Positions 22,650 to 35,139 of a stretch of DNA of 64,000 nt are shown piece after piece. Every line of letters begins with the position of its first letter. The stretch's first letter is position 1. The position numbers were made by a program, and so were the translations under genes. The notes beneath the pieces were generated by a model. The model was not told the origin of the DNA. It was given only the letters and a program-made list of their open reading frames with translations, and did not search any database. Source of the DNA: Lumbricus terrestris (Eukaryota > Annelida > Clitellata > Crassiclitellata > Lumbricidae); assembly GCA_949752735.1 (NCBI GenBank), contig OX457036.1, forward strand, positions 87,981,987 through 88,045,986, written 5' to 3'.

Positions 22650-25600
22650 CTGGAACAAAGAAGAAAGTTGTCTTGCATGTCAATCTGTTTTCAATTGTTC
22701 TTCGCGAGCACTTTGATTTTCGCAATTATCGCTTAATGAAATTCTCGTGCATTTGAAGATGTTTTGGTATGGCAGACAATCAGCTTTACATTGGGTATCC
22801 AAGGACGTCGTCAGCTACGCTCTGCTGATAAGGGAGTCCTCTTAGTCTTTTGCTCATACTACTACCATGAAGAATCGAGTCGTTTCTGTGGTTGGCCCAG
22901 TGGTCTGGAATGGCCTTCCTTTTGAGCCACGCCTATACCCTGGGACTCTACAAGGAATACAGGATCCTTCCTTACTAAACTTAAAACTGTTCTTTTTGGG
23001 CGCGCTGGACTCTGGAGCGCCTCTGAGTAGTGTTTTCTTGAAGGAGCGCTATATAAATGTCCGAATGAATGAATGAATGAATGAATGAATAAGAGTAATG
23101 GTGATTTTTAAAAAGTAAATCATACTCACAGAGGAAGGTGTCGCATGGATTGCCCGCAGCAAGTGTTGGAGGAGGAATGATGGGTAGCCCTGTTGTTGTG
23201 GTTTGGACGACTTGAAGCGTGGTCGATGTAGGAGGAACAGTGGTCGATGTAGGAGGAGACGTTGTCGTGGTTGAAGGCGGGGGTTTGGTTGTGGTCACTG
23301 GAGACTTACTGGTAAAACAGGTAGAGAGTTCATTTGCTGTACGGGTTGGATTTTCTGAGGTTGTAGTAGGTCTATCCTTTGCTTCTAGTGTTGTGACCAG
23401 CACATCCGTCGACTCTTCTGACGAAACTGTGAATATTGTAGACGTTTCTTCTACTGCATAATACACAGATAACACATTCGTCAAGGTTGCGCAACTATTC
23501 ATAGAGTCGAGACTCTTTATCGTAATCGTAATCGTAATCTCCTGATTTCTAAAGCGCCACTGGAAAGCCAAGCGCGGGGCACCGGCTTATTCACGAGCGC
23601 TGCGTTGCGTTAGAAGGGTTGTCCGTGAGAGTAGTCCGTGGTGGTCCGGGTCGAGTTACCATAGATCAGGATCAAATGCGTTGAGTCAAAAGGGTTGTCC
23701 GTAAGAGTAGTCCATGGTGGTCCGGGTCGAGGTACCGTAGGATCAGAGGGGTGGAACAGCTACTAAGGTGGGTGTCGTCTGAGCCGGGAATTTGAGGATG
23801 GGGGATCAGGTGAAACAGGATAAGAGTTCTTGAAAAGGAGTGTCTTTAGTTTCGAGTGAAAGGCCCGAGGTGTGATGGATAGAGGAGCCTGAGGAAGGTG
23901 ATGGTGTGTGATTAGTAATGACGGAGGAGGAACTGAAAAGGATCGGAACTCAGCAGGCAGATCATTCCAAAGGCGTGGTGCTGAGTTGGATATGGCTCGG
24001 TTGGAGAACTTGAGATGACTTGTGACCGGCGGTCGAGAGAGTGTAAGGCAGGCGGATGATCGGGTAGAACGGGTAGGCTGGATGGTGAACAGTTCGCGAA
24101 GATATCTGGGCTGGGAGCATTGTAAGGAGTTGTATGTTTATAAAGTTGTGCGTCTGTGATATTAAAGCACAGGTGTTGTATCTGGTCAATATTGAAAGAG
24201 CAAAATAGTCAAAGAGTGACATAGCAAAGGGGCGACATATCGGCGCAATCGACGAAGTCACCCACAATCAGGGCTGTACTGGTTAAATTTGAGGCCAGTA
24301 GTCCTACACGCTCCGGTTGCTTGAGACTATGACCAATAGGCGTAGGCCCTATATTTGTCATCCGATTTTCTTATATCCTTTTGTTTTTCGTAGTAGGCTA
24401 CCTTTACAGCGGTATAAAATGAGCAAATTTCATCATTAAAATTTTAAAAAGTTCTATTTGTTTTTATAGTCGCTGTCTTCTGCTGTCTTCTTGCAAGAAT
24501 TTAATTTTTAGAGTGTAAAAACTCTGTTCTTTATGAGGGCAGTAGGCCTACACGCTGTAAGCTTATACCCGCGTATACACTCGTTTATGGAGCTAAGTAG
24601 GCTACACTAAGCACGAATTTTTTTATGGTGAATACACGCCGTATACCCGCGTGTACCCTCGTGTACTCTGTGCAGCCTGCCCACAACTGTTCCCCCAAAT
24701 TTCGTCGCTCTTCAACTATCTTGATCTTCCATTATGTAGATGTTTTCAATTTTTACTTCCTTACTTTGGTCGTACCTATTTTGATTGGCCATCTGTATTT
24801 ATGTCACTCCTCTGTTGCGTTGCCCATTCGTTAGGTCGCTCTTACTCTTATGAACCGCTCCCTACATCACGAATTCCGTTAGCAGTTTTAATGTTTGAGT
24901 CACTAAACCGTTGTGCGTAAGGTTTCATTTATTTTGCTGATAGCTCTGTAGGCTATACTTATTCAGTTAGCGTCTGGCATTTATAAAGCAATAAATTAAT
25001 TCTAATATCATTTCCACAGCTTAATAGCGCTCGTGATTAAGTTGGTGCCCGCGCTTGGATTTCGAGTGGCGCTTTAGAAGTTTGGAGATTACGATTACGA
25101 TGAATATATCAACAATGGTTACTGTAGGCCTGTCTGAAAATACTATCTCGTGTGCCACAGTCAGAGTATGTTCAATCTTTTCTGAGTGTCTAAGAGGCTA
25201 ACGCTTTAAAAGTGGTATAGGTAACTGTTAATGTATTAAATATTTAACCATAATGCTCCATTTGCTTCAAAGGAACTTTTGCCAAAAGTTTGCCCTTAAA
25301 TTGCTACACTAATCAACAAGCTGTCTAACATTTATCCCTTACTAATAGCCTCTTAATGCCCTATTTTGTTATTCAACATCTATAAAGTTGCATTCAATAT
25401 GGGAGATATTATTTTTATTAAAGGAAAGTAGGCCTAACCATGGAAAAAAATGATTATCGCAATTGTTATTCAGATATTAGTCTCACGAGGAGTGTTATGT
25501 CGGCTACTTACGCGGAGATTGGCAGCTCTGAAGATCGACGACCTAGAAAATTTAAGACTAAAAATAATTATCCAATTATAATAAATTAGCCTGCAAGTCA

Positions 25601-27862
25601 GTGGCGTAGCCAGGAATTTTTCATGGGGGTTGGTTTATTGCCTGACCGGATGTCCTTTCTGACACCAGCCCAACGGTATTAAAGTAAATAAAAAGGGAAT
25701 AAAGCAACAAATGGAATAAAATAAGAAAAACAATGGCTACTACAAGCAATTGTTTTGTTTTTCTTATTTAAGTGGATAAATAACCTTTAAAAAAACTTTT
25801 TCCCGAGGCCAATGGGGGGAGGTTTAACCCCCGAAACCCCTCTTGGCTACGCCACGGCTGCAAATGATTTTAATAATCGTTTCAAACAGAATTTCTTAGC
25901 TAGGATATCATAGTATTAAAGACCTATTATAGGCCTATTCAAATCTGGACTTTAAAACCAACTAGAACTATTTAATAGGCCTATAGGCTATGCTTCACTG
26001 CCTGTCAAAGCGTTTATCCCGACGATACCACCAATCTCCTTCGTGCAATGCGTAAAGTATTGACAAAGAAGTGTCTTACGACCCTTACCTTCCCAGCCTG
26101 GGCTGGCATAATAACTGGTAAGGGAAGGTCGCCAAAGATGGACCACGTAAGGTTGACCCTCCGTTATCGCCACAAACTATGAGAAAATGATTATGCAACC
26201 AGTTTGGGTATTGATACACCAGTGGATAAAAAAATTTCATTTAAATAGCTTGAAGGGGAAAAAATTAAAAATCGTATAAGCGGTCCATCTTAGGAGCACG
26301 GGCGCCAAAAATTGACCGTTGGCCAAAATGGACCATGGAATAAATGTGCTACTGTCTTAATTCATCAACCATTTCTGCTAAGATGAACTTACATTAAACA
26401 GTACAATGTCATATTATGCAATTTTTCAATTAATAATACAAAAGTAAAAAATATTAAATTGACATTTTAATAATTTTAAAACTAAAAAATAATTTTTTTA
26501 AATATAAACAAACAATTTTTAAATTTTTCTCACAGTTCAACACTGTCCATATCACTGTCTTTTGAATTATAAATGGTAGAATATTCTTGGTAGAATATGA
26601 TAGCAGTCAATTGCATTAGTAATAATGAGGGTAAATGATGATTGGACTGTTTTCATGCCTAGTCGCCTAACATGGACCACACATGTTTCATCTTAGGCAA
26701 CTTGCACACACTCAGTTCCCACTCAAGATACCTTTACAACAGTTGTGATATTGGATTTTCTGGTAGGGTATCCTGTAAAAAATTGAAAAACGTAGTTCAT
26801 AAACGAATTCCAAACTCTCCTGCAGATCCAGCCCCGATTTTATATTAATCTTTACCCCAAGCTACTATTAGATCAAGCAGTGTCAATATTGTTAACGTTT
26901 TGTCTGTTTCCTCGAAGGTTTTTCTGTGTAGCGGATGTCTAATTATTTCATTCAAGCTATTTTGTGACCTGCTTGATACGACAGCATCACATTATAATCC
27001 AGTTTCAATCCTTTTGGCCAATCACAGAGTGGCCCATCTTAGGCGCTGGTCCATCTTTAGCAACTTTCCCCTATTACGTGGATGTCGTCCACGTCTGTCC
27101 AGTCACGCTTTAAGCCCCTCTCTTGTGTTAGATTGTTCTCTAAAATGAAACTACCTATAGCCTAGGTCTATAGATAGCCTAGGCCTATTTCACAACTGTT
27201 CTGTTCTGCTACAACAAAACACTTTCATCATATGGCATATTTAACAAATGTATTTCAGCGTCATATGGGGATTTTGATTATCATGGCAAATAATAATTTG
27301 GATTATGTTGTTCTACCAAACCATCAACGAACCGCAGAGTCAACACCCTGTCTCAATTCATCTAAGACTAAAACGAGAGCGTAGATGACGATATAACGAG
27401 AGCGTAGATGACGATACAACGAGAGCGTAGATGACGATACAACGAAAGCGTAGGTGACGATACAACGAGAGTGCAGATGGCGATGCAACGAGACATAGAG
27501 AATAATGTCCAACTTACCTCCGCATGGTAACACCCTATTGTGGCTGAACAGTTTTCCGGTATATAGTAGTAGATCTCACAGGTTCTCAGGTACGCTCTGT
27601 AGTTGTAGTTGGTGCAATCAGGATCTTGGCTACACTGCATGGCACACAGAGCCCCAGGAGCCACACACGAATCCACATCCGATGATGTCGAGAGTATCTG
27701 GTCAATAGGAATCACGAGCGATGGCTCATTCAAGGCACACGTCACTGTTCCGTTGGGATATCGCGTTTTCTCAAAAAGTTTCGCACCAGCCACGCTATTC
27801 CACATGCAAGCCACGTTGGATATCACGAGAAGCGCTATAAGAATCTGATGATGATGGAACAT
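22117..27862 (-). CDS. Gene B: secreted PAN-like / Thr-rich / fibrinogen-related protein
   Basis: This is the paralogue of gene A with the same four exons: 27862-27518, 25542-25512, 23453-23130 and 22649-22117, about 410 residues. The first exon encodes MFHHHQILIALL... signal peptide and a PAN/apple-like domain (CAMQCSQDPDCTNYNYRAYL). The microexon encodes VVDLQSCQSP. The linker has runs of PTSTT and PPPS. The last exon carries WQAFKHGFSDANGGYWLGNE and CKGGWWYSCSDGG. Phases are 0, 1, 1 as in A. Introns hold transposons absent from A: hAT (25599), a TA-flanked element (26121), LINE pieces (22862, 23520) and a minisatellite. The protein is presumably secreted; ligand unknown. No canonical polyadenylation signal was found close to the stop. 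Confidence 0.85.
22862..23095 (+). mobile_element. L2 LINE 3' end in gene B intron 3
   Basis: VVSVVGPVVWNGLPFEP is L2 ORF2 C-terminus, followed by gagcgctatataaatg and a (GAAT)n tail. It is antisense to the gene. Confidence 0.75.
23130..23453 (-). CDS. Gene B exon 3: Thr-rich linker
   Basis: 324 nt, phase 1 at both ends, between ...attatgcag and |gtgagt. It encodes TANELSTCFTSKSPVTTTK, then PPSTTTTSPPTSTT-type repeats, and ends GNPCDTFL. Confidence 0.85.
23518..24290 (-). mobile_element. LINE C-terminal fragment in gene B intron 2
   Basis: On the minus strand the translation includes YLRELFTIQPTRSTRSS, SNSAPRLWNDLPAEFRSF and FHSKLKTLLFKNSY, typical of CR1/L2 ORF2 ends. The tail reads agtggcgctttagaaat then repeated gattac. 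The same tail occurs in the opposite orientation at about 25020-25100. Confidence 0.65.
25512..25542 (-). CDS. Gene B exon 2: 31-nt microexon
   Basis: Between ...ttttctag and |gtaagt; encodes VVDLQSCQSP plus one base. Ten coding positions align with gene A. Confidence 0.8.
25599..25857. mobile_element. Short hAT MITE in gene B intron 1
   Basis: The ends are CAGTGGCGTAGCCAGGA and CTTGGCTACGCCACGG. The flanking 8-mers ctgcaagt and ctgcaaat match at 7 of 8. Length is 259 bp, without coding capacity. Confidence 0.8.
26121..27071. mobile_element. TA-flanked inverted-repeat element in gene B intron 1
   Basis: The left end agggaaggtcgccaaagatg pairs with the right end, which on the minus strand reads ggggaaagttgctaaagatg. 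Both are followed by GGACCA, and TA flanks each side. Phrases like catcttaggcg and atggacca recur inside. A Tc1/mariner-type origin is possible but no transposase remains. Confidence 0.6.
27365..27500. repeat. 23-bp minisatellite beside gene B exon 1 donor
   Basis: About six units of gagcgtagatgacgatacaa plus 3 bp. The matching position in gene A (12198-12225) has a single related unit. Confidence 0.8.
27518..27862 (-). CDS. Gene B exon 1: signal peptide and PAN/apple-like domain
   Basis: 115 codons, ending phase 0 at GAG|gtaagt. The ATG at 27862 is conserved with gene A. Confidence 0.88.
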
Positions 27863-27893
27863 GGTTGCTGTTTCGGTGTAATCGCAAAGTCTT

Positions 27894-27903
27894 CTTTTAA
27901 AAG
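27894..27903 (-). promoter_or_regulatory. TATA-like box of gene B
   Basis: The palindromic CTTTTAAAAG sits at the same distance from the ATG as the TATAAAAA of gene A. Confidence 0.3.
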
Positions 27904-28426
27904 TCCACTGATCCAATCACCTAAAACCATAGTCAGTAGTGTCAAAAATAATTCTGCTGTATTGAAACCACGAACGTGATTTCAGTTCTGTTGTTGATTA
28001 GCTAAGGTGTGTAGCTCGGGATACGAATCGTCAAAATAATAGGCACTTACAAAGACCAAAAGAAACTCACTGGCGATTAGACCTATTCATCAAATCTGCA
28101 TAATTTCCCCTTTATTCCAGCTCATAAATAATTTTTAACGAAATGATTGACCAAGGAAGACTGTAGCGAATGAATTCATCGGGCGGAGGTTCGTTCACTT
28201 AACGATATACGGCTGAATTCTACTTACCTCAATTTACGTTTTCTTAGGAAACTAGCCTACCAGCAAGATTTAACGTCAAGCAGATATCTCTATGGCTGCA
28301 CACACCATCGTGGCCTACAAAATAATAAAATACGTGAACAGCCTGTCCGTGCGTTCATATAGAATGCCATAAAAACATCGCATTACCTGCAGTAGGCCTA
28401 TTATCTCCGCCAACAAGAGCACACGC

Positions 28427-28832
<406 letters not shown>

Positions 28833-29308
28833 CTACTACACAGCGACGAGTTCATTACTGGCACAAGTAGGATTGGCGTCCTGTAGAAATTGCGGTAAAC
28901 AGCGAATCGTGGTACGGTAGTCAATCGGACGAAAGCTTTGACAACGGTTGCAAAGCCAGAAGAGGAGACAGTATCTTGTACTTCTATGTCCTGATCAAAG
29001 GGGGGTCCTTTAAGGTCATCAGGTAATTGCATTCCCTTTAGAAGGATGTCATGGTCGAGAAAACAACAAAGATTGCTATAATTACAAGTGACGACTTATC
29101 AATAGCCTTGATGATTTCTGGGAGGAGATAATAAAAGAGCGATTTCCATGCAGAGTTCCCTCCGAAAACACTCTAATAGGGATGTGGGAAGGTGTCTAGA
29201 CTGTTCACTATAGTGAAGAAACGGAATAGCCTATAGAGGCGGACGATGTGAAGCTTTGGAGGAGAAGAGGGATGTAGATACAACATAGTGTTGATAGCTA
29301 GCCATAAT

Positions 29309-30231
29309 CAGGGATGGGCAAATTACAGGGCAGCATGTAATTCAATTACAAATTACCAATTACTGGAGAAAATGTAATTGAATTACAAATTACAAATTAC
29401 TTTTGACTCGGAGCCTCAAATTACAAATTACAAATTACGTAATTTCAATTACATCAATTACAAATTACTTTGAGGCTTAAAGCATAGGAATAAATAACCT
29501 CAGGCAGGAAGTGCATGCCTTTTTCCTTATTTCTATGTGTATCATTATTTATTGTGTAGCTTCTTTTAGAAGCAGCAGCCGTTCAAACAAGTTAGGCCTA
29601 TCTGATAGTTTGTTATGCCTTGCAATCATGCCTGTAAAACTAAAGAGCCTGTATCTATCTACTGGTGCAGACAAAGGCAGGGCATAATTAAATTGTATTT
29701 AAAGAATTTGTAAGTAGTTGTAGAGCTATGAGGCATTATTATTAGTTCCCTTTTTCTGTCATATTCCATAAGCTGCAAGATTTCTAAATCGTTTTTGTTT
29801 CTGCTAGTCGACTTAATTTATGGTCACTATAACACGCTGCACAGTAAAACCATTAAATTCTCCCTCTTCCTCTTCTTCTTTATGACCACCAGATGCTCAG
29901 TATTTTGTTCGCTACCGGTGGTATATACAGATGTTGTTACTAGCAACTCATGTATTCTTTTAGTTTGCGCAGGTAGCCACATAACTTAAAATACGGATGA
30001 TTCACTGTTGCAAGGATCGCATGATTCATCAAAGAATTTTAATATATAGGCCATTCAAAGTAATTTGATTTTGCAGAATGTAATTGAAATTACAAATTAC
30101 AGGAATAAATGTAATTGAATTACAAATTACAAATTACTTTGATGAAGAGCATCAAATTACAAATTACCAATTACAATTGTAATTTAAATTACGTAATTTC
30201 AATTACTCAATTAAATTACTGCCCATCCCTG
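29309..30231. mobile_element. hAT element with AATTACAAATTAC subterminal arrays
   Basis: The ends CAGGGATGGGCA and TGCCCATCCCTG are perfect inverted repeats. The 8-bp duplication gccataat is perfect (29301-29308, 30232-30239). Both ends contain many aattacaaattac units. It has no transposase frame. Confidence 0.93.
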
Positions 30232-30524
30232 GCCATAATGACTCGATATTTGCTTTTTGAGGCAGGTAGGACACTAAATAATTTATGAGATGAGGGGAAT
30301 TGTCCCTATCTAGGGATGTACTTAGGCTAACATGAACAATACGAAAGGAACAATGTCAATAATTATAACGCTGACAAAGATGAATGACCGAAGCTGCGCA
30401 GTACGTGCATGTCGAAACTCATAAAACGTCTCAATAGCTTTCAGTTCTTTAGTTGCTAACATAATTCATAGACATAAATTTTAATAGAATAGGCCAACTT
30501 ATTATTGTTATTATCATTAGTTTT
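30232..30524. other. Flank shared with the gene A block
   Basis: The segment around 30405-30490 (actcataaaacgtctcaata, tttcagttcttt) matches 16288-16345, placing it in the A/B segmental duplication. Confidence 0.55.
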
Positions 30525-30624
30525 TCAAAATATTATTATTATTATAATTATTATTATTAGGCTTATTATTATTATTATTATTACTATTATTTTTTTATTA
30601 TCATTACTATTATTATTAATACTG

Positions 30625-30679
<55 letters not shown>

Positions 30680-30857
30680 AACTACTACTACTACTGCTGC
30701 TGCTACCACCACCACCACCACCACCACCACCACCACCACCACCACCACCACCACCACCACCACCACCACCACCACCACCACCACCACCACCACCACCACC
30801 ACCACCACCACCACCACCACCACCACCACCACCACCACCACCACCACTACTACTACT

Positions 30858-30950
<93 letters not shown>

Positions 30951-31060
30951 TACTACTACTACTACAACGACTGCTACTACTATTATTACTATTATTACTA
31001 TTGCCACTGCTACTTCTACTACTACTTCTATTCTAATACTACTGCTACCTTCTACATGCA
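30525..31060. repeat. Composite trinucleotide array (TTA, CTA, CCA, CTA)
   Basis: About 50 consecutive CCA triplets are flanked by CTA blocks and TTA blocks. Confidence 0.95.
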
Positions 31061-31064
31061 TTGT

Positions 31065-32017
31065 TTTTCAAATAATAATTGCATACCTTTTCTTTGTTTG
31101 ATGACTTTACAGCCTTGGCTGTCCCGAACGCATTCAGTAGCGTCAATGCCGTTCTGGAATAATCGCTGTTTTAAGTCATCATTTGACTCGATCCGTTGTC
31201 TGTGAGGGTTATGGCTACTGTCGCCATACAGATAGACTATTCAAAACATGTATAGGCCTAGAAGGTGGGTCGTTGCTTGCGCTTAGAAAACCATAGCAGG
31301 TCTGCGTTCGATTATAAGGAAACACAGCGCTGTCAGTGCAAGACATCATGGATTGAAATGGCTGAGGAAACATTTAATCTGTGATAGATCCACTGCAAAT
31401 ATCTTTTGAGAAAGATCATGCGCGTCTTGTCTAGCAATGGCTCAACTTTCACGCATCGAATTTCCAATGTTGAATCTCTGCTTGTTTTACTCTGCATCGC
31501 GGATGTACGATTTTCTTAAGTCTTGAGGTTTAAGCCTTGGTCTTGGTTTTCACACCAGGTCCTGACAACAAGAGTATTTAAATTAAAATTGGATGGTCTT
31601 ACGGACAAGTGGGCTAACCACTGCTACTGGGTTAGCCCACTTGTGCATAAGACCATCCTAATGACAGTTGCAATTGGAATGTTTGAACACTGATGGAAAT
31701 TTTTGAACACTTAAATTAAAGACCGATAGGAATTTTGGATCGATACTGTCGCCAGCACATGCACTTGTAGCCTACACTCTGTTGGCATAATTATCCGTGG
31801 CATCTTGCACTGTGTATGAACAACGAAGCTATTGGTATAATCCTGTATGTGATCGACCCACCTAGTTATTCTTTGCGTTATGATTGGTAATCGATCGTTC
31901 GACTTTAGTATCAAAAGTGAATGTCTCCCGTGCGCAGCATCTGGCAGCACAATTTACGAGATAATTTAATGTCTTTATGACTCCAATTTCAACTCTGAAG
32001 TGCTCTTTTTCGGTTGC
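31065..32017. other. Unassigned intergenic stretch
   Basis: No gene was recognised. A short inverted repeat near 31585-31655 (gatggtctta, gtgggctaac, and the reverse) could form a hairpin. Confidence 0.35.
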
Positions 32018-32018
32018 A

Positions 32019-32165
32019 GGACAATTAACCCCGGGGAATTACCCCGCGGACAATTACCCTGGACAATTATCCCCCGGACAACTACCCCCGTGCCAATAAC
32101 TTCGGGACAATTACCGCCCCCCCTCCCCATGGCAATAACCCCCAGCTAGCTGAGAGACAACTGAG
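32019..32165 (+). repeat. Phrase array ggacaattaNcccc (family F), first copy
   Basis: About seven units of ggacaattaacccc-like phrases lead into gagacaactgagtgttgcag. The same order occurs at 33518-33590, so these are two direct copies of one terminus. Confidence 0.7.
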
Positions 32166-32239
32166 TGTTGCAGAAACTGTTGATTAGTGTTAATGTGTTT
32201 ATTCAGCCTAAAATAAGTCTTTAAGGTGGGCTAGTGCTA

Positions 32240-32475
32240 AACGTTCAAGAAAACATATTAAATAAAGTCAAATCTAAAATCGGTTCTAAGCTTAGGCCTA
32301 CGTGTGAAATGTTCAAGAAAACATCTGCGTGTTAAAGGTTCAAGAAAACATATTAAATAAACTAATAAAGTCAAATCTAAAATCGGTTCTAAGTTTACGT
32401 GTGAAAAGTTCAAGAAAATGTCTACGTGTTAAAGGTTCAAGAAAACATCTGCGTGTTAAACGATATATAAAATAT
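32240..32475 (+). repeat. Tandem repeat of roughly 50-110 bp inside family F
   Basis: gttcaagaaaacatctgcgt and gttcaagaaaacatattaaa alternate with aatcggttctaagcttacgt-like blocks over about 235 bp. Confidence 0.65.
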
Positions 32476-33017
32476 TTAAATGTTAGTGATAGTGTACTGA
32501 GTTCATTTACAACATTTAGCTTAAAACGCAAGGTTATGAGCAACTCCACAAAGATAGTCAATGTTTTAGCACTAACTTAGATCAATAGCAAGCGAGGTTT
32601 ATTGGCGATATTTATTATACGCGAATTCAATCTCCTTGCATGTGATGACACAAGAAATTTCTGAAATGTCCATTGTCTGTGTCAAATTTGAATTTATTAA
32701 TAATGCGGAGTGGCAGCAATCGACGTTGATGAAAAATTGCAAGTGCTGAACTTCCGCAGGGTCTCAACATAGTGACCGTCGTAGGCGGAGGATAGAACAG
32801 GTATCACCACATCGAAAAAATGAGGTATTAAAATGCTTCTACAGGTTTAAGCCACTTTAGTACAAGTTACACATGCTAACCCAATACTTTTGTTGGTAAC
32901 AGGATAATTAACCCCCTGACAATAACCCCCGACAACAAGTAAAAAAGTAAAATCATCCTTGGGCCTTGGCCCGTTGGTGAGGCGCTCATCTTCTTTTCAA
33001 TGGCCCTGAGGCGGTGA

Positions 33018-33130
33018 CACGAAGCGGAGTATCCCCCCTGAAAGCTATCCGGGGGGATGAATTAATCTATCCCTCCGGATGGAATTAACTGGTCTAGACT
33101 ATCCGGGGGGATGAACCAGTCTATCCCCTT
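33018..33130. repeat. Phrase array ctatccggggggatgaa
   Basis: Direct and inverted copies of ctatccggggggatgaa and its near-complement occur within 113 bp after gagtatcccccctgaaag. A similar lead, gagtatccccccctaaaag, occurs at 63907. Confidence 0.55.
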
Positions 33131-33517
33131 TTTGTAAAAATGCATATAACTGAAAAATATGTGCTCTAATCAAAATTTAAAGTGATTCTAATTGTTTTAA
33201 GTGTCCTAAGCAATATTCAGAGAAAGGCAACTCGAATTTATTTAGTGACTCTTGAGTGTTTTTAAGTGTTTAACAAGTTTTAAGTGCTCCAAAACCAGAG
33301 CAAAAAAATTATCTAGTAGGAATTAACATACATGTTAGTGTCATTGTTCAAAACAAAGCAGATAAAAATTGATTTGCAAAAAAAATACACGCGGAAGTGA
33401 CTTTTTCGACTTTTCTTCATTTGTGGGATACTATTAATAAAGAAAAAGGATACTCTATTTTGTGACACCGGCAATGGACGAATTTGAAGGTCATGGACAC
33501 GGGCACAGTGATACTTT

Positions 33518-33890
33518 TACAATAACCCCCGGACAATTAGCCCCGTGCTCAAAAATGACCAAGCGACAACTAAGTGTTAGACATATAAAAGACTTGCCAC
33601 ATATCAAAGACTAATTCATTTTGAATAACTAATGAATTATTAGACAATAGTTTGGGGGAAAACATGTACTGATAAAGTGCATTCAGGAACAATGAAAGAG
33701 TTAAAGAATGGTCAAATCTCTGGCTGGTCAACCACACAATCTCCAAGGAAGAAGTAGAAGTATGCTGACACCAACGCAGTAATTCTGACCATCGTTCCAA
33801 ACTACAACGAGTGCAGTGTTATGGAGTATCTTCGTGGAGTAGCTCACAACCTTTCTTTTCAAGTTGAAGAAACTCGCTAGCACTAATCAT
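33518..33890 (+). mobile_element. Second family F terminus with a short coding remnant
   Basis: The terminal phrases (aataacccccggacaattag) and gcgacaactaagtgtt are followed at 33822 by ATG GAG TAT CTT..., reading MEYLRGVAHNLSFQVEETR then a stop. A related MEYLRGIAHN lies inside the element at 50946-51861. The parent protein is not recognised. Confidence 0.45.
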
Positions 33891-34162
33891 CATTTTCATT
33901 AACCCTCAAGCTACCAAACATTTTTTACATGGACTACCTGGATTTTGGGTTTGGTTTGGGAATATCATAACTTGCAATACAACCAATGGATAGATCATTC
34001 ATTTCTGCACAAAATGATATAGTTAGGTTTTAAAATATATGATACTACCTCGAAGTTATAAATTTTTTACATGTGGACACTTTGATTCCATTAACGTGTA
34101 CTTATGCATGAACAGAATATTAAATTCTGTGTGTTTTGAACATGTGTGTTAATAATTATGTA

Positions 34163-34385
34163 TTATGTACGTATGTATGTATGTATGTATGCATGTATGT
34201 ATGTATGTATGTATGTATGTATGTACGTACGTACGTACGTACGCATGCATGCATGCATGCATGCATGCATGTATGTATGTATGTATGTATGTATGTATGT
34301 ATGCATGTATATATGCATGTATGTATGTATGTATGTGTGTATGTATGTATATATGTATGTTGACCTATGTACGTGTATGTATGTG
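34163..34385. repeat. (GTAT)n microsatellite with interruptions
   Basis: About 220 bp of gtat repeats with gtac and gcat variants. The multiple open frames are artefacts. Confidence 0.95.
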
Positions 34386-34959
34386 TCCAGTGTCTTTGCA
34401 AAATTCTTATTGGCCTTGTTGATGTGTCCCAGAGGTAAATCTTCCCAAAATCATTTCCAGTGCAAGATTAAATTATCTTAAAGCTCTTGGTTTTGGCCGC
34501 ACATTGCAGTATATGGCTCTCTATACTTGATAATCCATCAGGTTTCAAGCTGGATAGGCTATGTGGGGTCATTGGGGCTTTCTCAATGAAATCCGCACAA
34601 TTGACATCGAACCGATCTTTTTTCATCAAAGACTGTTTCTTAACTCTCAATTTAATTATATCTCTGCACTCACTGTTTATCAGAGTAAGCGGTGATTAGA
34701 TTTAGCTCGAGGACCTCTTGCTCACGAAGTGTGCCTGAATACACATTTTGTGCATCATTGACATCTTGGCCATTTTCATCTTAACAAATTATAATTTCGG
34801 TGCCTTAATAGCAAAATTTTTAATCTGACAGATTCCTTGTCTACCAACTTGATCATCTTGCTAAATGACTTTACATTGAAGTGTAGGTACGCTGATAACC
34901 TGTTTCTTTCCAAAATAATAGGCCTAATAATAATGAGGATTATCTGTATATATCAAGGC
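34386..34959. other. Unassigned intergenic stretch
   Basis: No recognisable gene or transposon end. Confidence 0.3.
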
Positions 34960-35139
34960 TGTTTGATAAGAATTATTTGAGATGGGACTTCATACAGTTG
35001 TTTTTTGTTACTTTGTGTACCATGTCTAACTATGAATGTTCTCTAAGCCTGCATGTGCAATTTCAGTTGGATATTCTTACTTTGGCCGAGATATCGGCAA
35101 AAAACTTAAGGTTTTTTATGGCCCACCCGTGGCACCCTG
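34960..35139. mobile_element. Decayed mariner-type MITE right end
   Basis: atttgagatgggacttcata, ttgttactttg and attcttactttggccgagat match the MITE at 44387-45683. The end is ggcaccctgtta. Confidence 0.5.

Noticed and set aside
30505..31101. 198-codon proline-rich frame
   Set aside because: Product of the CCA/CTA microsatellite.
32019..33600. CRISPR-like array from spaced phrases
   Set aside because: Phrases vary, spacing is irregular, repeats are short, and the DNA is eukaryotic; they are better explained as transposon ends.
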